Part shown: piece by piece, positions 5,946-10,549 of the stretch
How the letters are laid out: every line of letters starts with the position of its first letter
How positions within the stretch are numbered: the stretch's first letter is position 1
Assembly (NCBI GenBank): GCA_017523605.1
Contig: JAFWVZ010000187.1
Location: 1-10,549, forward strand
Origin: Bacillota bacterium
GTDB lineage: Bacteria > Bacillota > Clostridia > Peptostreptococcales > Anaerovoracaceae
Reading direction: 5' to 3'
DNA: 10,549 bases
The notes under the pieces: model-generated
Seen by the model: only the letters and a program-made list of their open reading frames with translations
Told to the model about the DNA's origin: nothing
The model's database searches: none
Translations under genes and position numbers: made by a program

Positions 5946-7083
5946 GCTGTCCTCCCGTAATTCCGCCCGGCCCGTATTCATAGAGCCTTATGTATTCGTC
6001 TGCCATGCGGCGGACGCTGTATTTCTGCGATTTTTCCCGCGCCGCTTTTGAGTGCGCAAGGCGCAGATCCTTATCGTTCATGTACTGTTTAATTGCTGCC
6101 GCGAAAGCTTTTGCGTCGCCCGGCTTTACGCATATGCCGCAGCGGGGATCGTCCTCCGCAACGCTTCGCGACGCGCCCGTATCCGTTACAACGCACGGAA
6201 GCCCTGCCGCAAGCGCCTCCAGAAGCCCCAGGCTTAGGCCTTCCTTGTACGAAGGGCTTAAGAAAAGCTGCGATCTTTGCAGCACCGGCGACGCGTCCAT
6301 AAGGTATCCTGCCTGCACCACTCTGCCTTCCAGCCCTTCCGTCTTTATCCTGTTTCCGATGTACCCGTAGAGCTCTCCGTCTCCGCAGATCGTGCAGCGG
6401 AAAGGCTTGTCCGGGTCCAGAAGCTTGATGCTGTCCAGCAGCATGTCCAGGCCTTTTTCCGGGGAATACCTGCTGAGAACGCAGCATTCGAAAACGTCCG
6501 GATCCGGTCCTGCGGCTTGGCTTTCCGTCGTTTCCGCGGAAGACAGGACTGTTGTTTCCGCAGCCGGCCCGACCGGAACGCTCTCTACCGGAAGTTTCAC
6601 TCCGTTGTTTATGAAGCAGACCTTGTCCGCCGGGATCCCGTTCGCCTTAAGGATCTGCATGCCGCCCTCGTAGACGGCTGCTGCAGCGAACAGTTTTTTT
6701 GCACATGCTTTATTGATAAGCCGCCATTTGATGCCCTGGTCCTGATACCAGTGGCAGGTCCAGACCACCTTCGGTCTATCGTAATGTTTCAGGGAACGCA
6801 GCGCATATAAGTTCTCCCGCGGGAACTGCGCGTGGATAACGTCTATGGCTTCGCTTCTGCAAAGCTCCGCTATCCTTTGCGGCGCTGAAAAAAAGTCCCG
6901 GCGCTCCATCTCCAGCTTAACGGTCTTTATGCCTGCCGCACGGGCTCTGTCCGCAAGCGGCCCTTCCAGACCGCAGGCCAGAACGCACCCGATGCCGCGG
7001 CCTTTAAGTTCCTCCGCCAGATCCAGTACGAAACGCTCGCTCCCGCCTCCGCCGGCCTTGTTTATAAGAAAAAGGATCTTCAA
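5932..7083 (-). CDS. GT4-family glycosyltransferase
   Basis: A 383-residue retaining GT-B glycosyltransferase, cytoplasmic or membrane-associated, that adds a sugar from a nucleotide donor to a growing lipid-linked glycan. The N-terminal acceptor domain starts with KILFLINKAGGGGSERFVLDLAEEL (2-26), whose glycine-rich loop is typical. The C-terminal donor domain has RYSPEKG with Arg205 and Lys210 (the R-x4-K phosphate contact), CGDGELY at 233-239, and the E-x7-E motif at Glu281/Glu289 in EGLSLGLLE. Between the domains, residues 166-197 form an Ala/Thr/Ser/Pro-rich insert that is unusual for the family. The start is TTG, with GGAGG 6 bases upstream and the normal family N-terminus. It lies 30 bases after the CsaB-GT4 fusion gene, and its end overlaps the DUF4330 gene by 14 bases. 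Donor and acceptor sugars cannot be inferred. Confidence 0.88.
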   Translation of the reverse strand: MKILFLINKAGGGGSERFVLDLAEELKGRGIGCVLACGLEGPLADRARAAGIKTVKLEMERRDFFSAPQRIAELCRSEAIDVIHAQFPRENLYALRSLKHYDRPKVVWTCHWYQDQGIKWRLINKACAKKLFAAAAVYEGGMQILKANGIPADKVCFINNGVKLPVESVPVGPAAETTVLSSAETTESQAAGPDPDVFECCVLSRYSPEKGLDMLLDSIKLLDPDKPFRCTICGDGELYGYIGNRIKTEGLEGRVVQAGYLMDASPVLQRSQLFLSPSYKEGLSLGLLEALAAGLPCVVTDTGASRSVAEDDPRCGICVKPGDAKAFAAAIKQYMNDKDLRLAHSKAAREKSQKYSVRRMADEYIRLYEYGPGGITGGQHEDR

Positions 7084-7089
7084 ACGTTT

Positions 7090-7094
7090 CCTCC
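7090..7094 (-). promoter_or_regulatory. Ribosome binding site supporting a TTG start
   Basis: GGAGG on the coding strand, 6 bases before TTG 7083. An ATG just upstream (7100-7098) is in a different frame and stops within seven codons. The TTG is therefore the only start that fits both the ribosome site and the protein family. Confidence 0.7.
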
Positions 7095-7113
7095 GGACAT
7101 CCGGGCCGGCTTA

Positions 7114-9312
7114 TCACTCTGCCGGGATACCGAATATTCTGGCAAGCTGCCTGGTTATGTTCCTGTTGTACGCGCTTAGGTCGTCGCGGACCTTGACCTT
7201 CTTGTCCGCGGTCAGAAGCTCGGCCGCAATATCGTCCGAACACCTGATGCCCTGGTTGCATCCTTCCAGATTTCTGGAAACGTAAAGATCCAGGCCCAGC
7301 GCCTTGGCTTCCATTATCACCATGCCCTGCCCCTCGTAGCGGCTGGTAAGAGCCAGACCGTCCATATGGGACATGTACGCGTAGGGGTTCGGCTGGTTGC
7401 CAAGAAAAGTCATCCTGCGGTCTATCTCCATCTCGCGGGCCTTAAGCCTTAAGGCGTCCTTGTCCGGGCCGTCGCCGATGATGTAAAGATGCAGATCCTG
7501 CCTAAGCTCCGCCGCGCGGCCGTAGATGTCAAGAAGTATGTCGAAACCCTTCTGATGGCACAGCCTGCCTACGGCGCAGAGATTGTATTTTGAGTTGTCG
7601 AAACGGAACACCAGAGGCTTGTCTGCCTTCTGGAATATCTCCGCCGTATCTACGTAGTTCGGTACTATCCAGATAGGCTTATCGGTGCCGGACGCTCTGC
7701 GGAAGCTCTCCACGATGCCCGTCGACACTGCCGCGAACTCGTCGTAGTACGCGAACTTGCCCTTGAAGAAATGCCACAGAACCCTGTATTTGGGTTCTTC
7801 CTCCAACTTGCGCTCCACGTCGTTGTGCACGAACATAACGCGCTTGTCCGCGTCTACGGTGCAGGCGTACAGGGCGCATTCGTTCTGGTAGCTGTTGAAG
7901 TCTATCGCTACGTCGTAATGCTTGCCGGGGGCCGGGTCCTTCGCGAACTGCATCAGAAGCCTGAAGTACACGAATCGGTACCAGTATGGCTTGGGTTCCA
8001 GCTTTATGTAGTTGATGCCTTTGCAGACAGGCAGCTCGTAGAAGATCTCGTCCTCGTAGTAGTACACGTCCGCCTCGCAGCGCTCGTGGTCCAGATTCTT
8101 AAGAAGATTGACCAGCGACTTCTGCATTCCGCCTATCTTAAAGTCCGATGTAAAGAACGCCAGCTTTACCGGGCCGTCCGGTCTTTCCTCCCTGGGGACG
8201 CTTACTCCGGTCTTTTCCATGAACTCCTTAAGGACTTCCGAATTGACCTGTTCCTGTTTTTTAAGCTCTTCCGCGCGGACCGCCAGCTGCTGTCTGTCTT
8301 CACTCAGCACCTGCTCCACACTCTCTACCAGAAGCTCCTGAGTAAGGTCTTCCAGAGCTATGGTCCTGCCGCAGCCAAGGTCCTCCATGAATCCGGAGAC
8401 CTTTGGATCGTAGGACACCGCGACCGCCGGAGCGCCTGCGCCGGCGGCGAATATGAGGGAATGAAGGCGACCGGAGACCAATGCCGCCGCCCTGGACATT
8501 ATGCCAAGCACGACGGAGGATCTCAGACCCTCCATAACTATCATGAAAGGTGTTTCCATAAGCTCGGACACACGCTCCGCAAACTCGCCGTCTTCCTTGC
8601 TGTTGCAGATGAATACGGTGCGGCAGCCGAACTTTCTGCTGCATTCGTCCGCAGCGCCTGCCACCAGGGACGCAGGCAGCTTGTCCTCGCCCATGTCCCT
8701 TAAGGAGAACGCTATGTATTTTTCTTCCGGATCCATGCCCAGAGCCCTCATGGCCCTGTCCAGTTCCGTTCCTTCCGCAGCCGCAAGCGACAGAGCCGGG
8801 TCTCCGCTTATCCGTACGTCCTTGCCGGACACGCCGAGCGCCTCCAGCTCCTTCTGTGCTCTGGAATCCCTCAGCGTTATGCAGTCCGCGCACTTGTTTA
8901 TGACCTTGGCGGCAAGCTTTCTGTCGGAAGATTTTTCTACCGGCCCTATGCCGCAGCCGTACATCACCACGCTGCAGCCGGATCGCTTCGCAAGCTTTAT
9001 GGTGGCAAGGTAATACAGCAGGCTCCTGCGGCTTGTGACGTCCTGGATAAGGCTTCCGCCGCCGCTTAGGAAAAGACCGCTGCGCCTGAACGCGCGGATG
9101 AGTCCGAATACATTAAAAGACCAGACCGCACGGACCTTGTGAAGGTCTGCGGTCCGGCGCGGATCTCTTGAAATTACGGTAACGGGTACCGTGCTGTCCG
9201 TCTCCCTTATCTGGGAGAGGACAGCCTCCAGTATCGCCTCGTCCCCGGAATTGCCCAGCCCGTAGGCTCCGCAAATAAGGACGCCTTTTTTTTCTTTAGC
9301 TTGTCTGAACAA
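7114..9312 (-). CDS. csaB: CsaB-like polysaccharide pyruvyl transferase fused to a GT4 glycosyltransferase
   Basis: A 732-residue two-enzyme protein. Residues 10-365 are a polysaccharide pyruvyl transferase: VLICGAYGLGNSGDEAILEAVL at 11-32, LSGGGSLIQD at 82-91, YGCGIGPV at 118-125, RISGDPAL at 167-174 and SGRLHSLIFAAGAGAPAVAVSYDPKV at 280-305, close to the CsaB pattern. CsaB uses phosphoenolpyruvate to make ketal-pyruvate on secondary wall polymers that bind SLH domains. A charged linker (about 340-380) leads to a complete GT4 enzyme: FKIGGMQKSLVNLLKNL at 391-407, VGRLCHQKGF at 581-590 with Arg583/Lys588, IGDGPDKDAL at 612-621, and E-x7-E at Glu660/Glu668. CsaB alone is usually about half this length. 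The frame is continuous, so this is a real fusion in this sequence. The start is TTG with only a weak AGGT site. Codons 7-9 contain an A8 run. The pyruvylated sugar is unknown. Confidence 0.88.
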   Translation of the reverse strand: MFRQAKEKKGVLICGAYGLGNSGDEAILEAVLSQIRETDSTVPVTVISRDPRRTADLHKVRAVWSFNVFGLIRAFRRSGLFLSGGGSLIQDVTSRRSLLYYLATIKLAKRSGCSVVMYGCGIGPVEKSSDRKLAAKVINKCADCITLRDSRAQKELEALGVSGKDVRISGDPALSLAAAEGTELDRAMRALGMDPEEKYIAFSLRDMGEDKLPASLVAGAADECSRKFGCRTVFICNSKEDGEFAERVSELMETPFMIVMEGLRSSVVLGIMSRAAALVSGRLHSLIFAAGAGAPAVAVSYDPKVSGFMEDLGCGRTIALEDLTQELLVESVEQVLSEDRQQLAVRAEELKKQEQVNSEVLKEFMEKTGVSVPREERPDGPVKLAFFTSDFKIGGMQKSLVNLLKNLDHERCEADVYYYEDEIFYELPVCKGINYIKLEPKPYWYRFVYFRLLMQFAKDPAPGKHYDVAIDFNSYQNECALYACTVDADKRVMFVHNDVERKLEEEPKYRVLWHFFKGKFAYYDEFAAVSTGIVESFRRASGTDKPIWIVPNYVDTAEIFQKADKPLVFRFDNSKYNLCAVGRLCHQKGFDILLDIYGRAAELRQDLHLYIIGDGPDKDALRLKAREMEIDRRMTFLGNQPNPYAYMSHMDGLALTSRYEGQGMVIMEAKALGLDLYVSRNLEGCNQGIRCSDDIAAELLTADKKVKVRDDLSAYNRNITRQLARIFGIPAE
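9286..9293 (-). repeat. A8 homopolymer tract in the 5' end of the csaB fusion gene
   Basis: Eight consecutive A on the coding strand span codons 7-9 (GAA AAA AAA). It is notable in an otherwise GC-rich gene. A one-base change would abolish the protein early. Slippage during replication or transcription is possible but unproven, and the tract is at the short end of what usually varies. Confidence 0.6.
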
Positions 9313-9325
9313 GTAAATACCTGCT

Positions 9326-9348
9326 GCGCACGGCCTGCGGCCCGGCGC
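9326..9348 (-). other. GC-rich imperfect hairpin between the permease gene and csaB
   Basis: In the 49-base gap before csaB, GCGC and GGCC arms (9348-9339) pair with GGCC and GCGC arms (9335-9326), with a two-base internal mismatch and a GCA loop. No U-run follows on the coding strand, so termination is not supported. No promoter was recognised in the gap. This leaves open whether csaB is read through from the permease genes. Confidence 0.3.
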
Positions 9349-9361
9349 GCTTATGCAACTT

Positions 9362-10354
9362 CTATCTGTCTTCGCGGAAGAACGCTGTACCCAGCGCCGC
9401 CGGCGGCTGGTCCTCGCGCCTCTGGCGTATGGACACCATTATAAGCACCAGCGCGGTAACTATGTACGGCACCACCTTGTAGATCTGAGTGGGTATGAAC
9501 GGCAGCGGCAGCCTTATGTAGAGTATCAGCAGCGCGCCGAAGAGCACGGAGCCCCAGAGGCTGTTGATAGGCTTCCACAGGCAGAATATTACCAGCGCCA
9601 CGGCTACCCAGCCTTCGCCGGACAGACCGGTGTGGTTCCATACCGTTCCCGATATAGTCATGGTGTAGACCATGCCGCCTATCGCGGAGATGCCTCCGCC
9701 TATTACCGTTGCTATGTATCTGTACCTGGTAACGTTTATTCCCGCGGAATCCGCCGTCGACGGGGACTCGCCCACGGACCTGAGATACAGGCCCTTGCGG
9801 GTCTTTGCCAGGAAGTGATGCATCACGATTATCATGATTATTCCCAGATACACGAATATGTTGTATCCGAAGACCAGCGGTCCAAGAACGGGTATGTTCT
9901 GCAGCGTCTGCGGGAACGGGGAGTTTGCGAACGCAAGCTTAAGAGCGTTGCTTATCGCAACGTTGCCGCCTACCTTAAGGCGCATCATCTCGCCCACGAA
10001 CTGGCCCACGCCGGTGCCGAGTATCGTAAGCGCAAGTCCTGTTACGTTCTGGTTGGCGCGCAGCGTTATCGTAAGGAAGCTGAATATCAGCGATCCGAAG
10101 CAGCCGGCCGCGAAAGCGCACACCAGAGCTATTATAACGGCTACCACGCCGCTTGCGTTGTCGCCCATGGCGTTGCCGTAGGTAAAAGCACCCAGAAGCC
10201 CGAAGGCTCCGCCCATGAACATCAGGCCTTCCACACCCAGGTTAAGGTTGCCCGACTTCTCCGTAAGGATCTCGCCGGAAGTTCCGTACATCAGCGGAGT
10301 GCCGTTGAACACGGCCGCCCTTATAAGAGCTATTATGAAGTCCAGAGTACCCAT
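9362..10354 (-). CDS. Nucleoside-type ABC transporter permease (NupQ/YufQ-like)
   Basis: A 330-residue integral membrane protein of the BPD_transp_2 family, with about eight to ten hydrophobic segments. EKSGNLNLGVEGLM at 32-45 is the signature of permeases in BMP-dependent nucleoside importers (B. subtilis NupQ, formerly YufQ). GESPSTADSAGINVTRYRYIA at 195-215 is the cytoplasmic loop that contacts the ATPase. GEGWVAVALVIFCLWKP at 246-262 is also family-typical. The complex would import nucleosides together with the partner permease encoded upstream, a double ATPase and a BMP lipoprotein, both expected beyond the right edge. The ATG at 10354 overlaps the preceding stop (TGATG). AAGGAGG lies 7 bases before the ATG, which fits better than the GTG three bases earlier. 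Substrate is inferred from the family; other purine-related solutes are possible. Confidence 0.9.
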   Translation of the reverse strand: MGTLDFIIALIRAAVFNGTPLMYGTSGEILTEKSGNLNLGVEGLMFMGGAFGLLGAFTYGNAMGDNASGVVAVIIALVCAFAAGCFGSLIFSFLTITLRANQNVTGLALTILGTGVGQFVGEMMRLKVGGNVAISNALKLAFANSPFPQTLQNIPVLGPLVFGYNIFVYLGIIMIIVMHHFLAKTRKGLYLRSVGESPSTADSAGINVTRYRYIATVIGGGISAIGGMVYTMTISGTVWNHTGLSGEGWVAVALVIFCLWKPINSLWGSVLFGALLILYIRLPLPFIPTQIYKVVPYIVTALVLIMVSIRQRREDQPPAALGTAFFREDR

Positions 10355-10549
10355 CACGCGGCCTCCTTATCCGACGACTTACGGAAGTGCATCTTGTAGT
10401 TTATGAAGAACTCGCAGCCCAGCATGGACAGGAGTATTATTCCGGTCAGTATGTCCGTAATGGAAGCCGGTATGCCCATGGCGCTCTGAAGGGTGCTTGC
10501 TCCCTTGGAGAGCACGGACAGCATCAGGGCTATCACTATCATGGCGAAG
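10354..10549 (-). CDS. Nucleoside-type ABC transporter permease (NupP/YufP-like), C-terminal fragment
   Basis: The last 64 codons of a gene entering from the right edge. The fragment reads FAMIVIALMLSVLSKGAS near its beginning, then GIPASITDILTGIILLSMLGCEFFINYKM, a last membrane helix and a short charged tail ending SSDKEAA. The GIP...I..ilTGiiLL pattern followed by a Tyr-rich end is what the first permease of BMP-type nucleoside importers shows, and its stop overlaps the start of the second permease gene. Position and family therefore agree, but with only the end visible the family call depends partly on its neighbour. Confidence 0.78.
   Translation of the reverse strand, partial: FAMIVIALMLSVLSKGASTLQSAMGIPASITDILTGIILLSMLGCEFFINYKMHFRKSSDKEAA

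Noticed and set aside
7771..8703. A 310-codon plus-strand open frame opposite the csaB fusion gene
   Set aside because: It is a shadow frame with no family pattern or ribosome site, lying inside a gene with two intact enzyme domains.
9353..10399. A 348-codon plus-strand open frame opposite the nucleoside permease genes
   Set aside because: The translation is rich in His, Tyr and Arg without any domain pattern, while the minus strand encodes a well-matched permease. It is a compositional shadow.

Overview
The window looks like a Gram-positive-type (Bacillota, most likely Clostridia) chromosome of moderately high GC. The evidence is the FtsE-FtsX pair followed by a coiled-coil M23 hydrolase, a TagA-type GT26 transferase, a CsaB-type pyruvyl transferase, a DUF4330 protein and a NupPQ-type nucleoside permease pair. 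The assignment rests on gene families and purine-rich ribosome sites, not on a marker gene. A diderm Bacillota (Negativicutes) cannot be excluded. Every credible gene lies on the minus strand, so transcription runs from position 10549 towards 1. Several starts are TTG.

In transcription order there are three blocks. (1) Positions 10549-9362 hold the end of one ABC permease and the whole of a second. Both resemble the paired membrane subunits of BMP-dependent nucleoside importers, and they overlap at a stop/start. (2) Positions 9312-3066 hold a cell-surface polysaccharide block: a 732-residue fusion of a CsaB-like pyruvyl transferase with a GT4 glycosyltransferase, a second GT4 glycosyltransferase, a single-pass DUF4330 protein, an O-antigen-ligase/polymerase-type membrane protein, and a TagA/WecG/CpsF transferase. 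Three of the four junctions are overlaps or gaps of 30 bases or less. (3) Positions 3048-1 hold a cell-division/wall-remodelling block with its own sigma-A-like promoter: ftsE, ftsX, a secreted M23 endopeptidase with an EnvC/PcsB-like coiled coil, and the first 65 codons of recJ one base further on.

A plausible joint reading is as follows. The middle block builds an undecaprenyl-linked secondary wall polymer: TagA makes the ManNAc-type linkage, two GT4 enzymes extend it, CsaB adds ketal pyruvate, and the multispanning protein polymerises or transfers the chain. Such pyruvylated polymers anchor SLH-domain S-layer proteins in Bacillota. FtsEX would then gate the M23 hydrolase that opens peptidoglycan during growth or division. 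No flippase, initiating TagO-type enzyme or SLH protein is in the window.

The most unusual items are the CsaB-GT4 fusion (with an A8 tract in its first ten codons), the repeated W/Y-x-x-S motif in the N-terminal extension of the ligase-like protein, the DUF4330 gene embedded by overlap, a perfect 8-bp hairpin just before the hydrolase ribosome site, and recJ coupled to the hydrolase. No RNA genes, CRISPR arrays, insertion sequences or mobile-element remnants were seen. No gene-free stretch exceeds about 90 bases.
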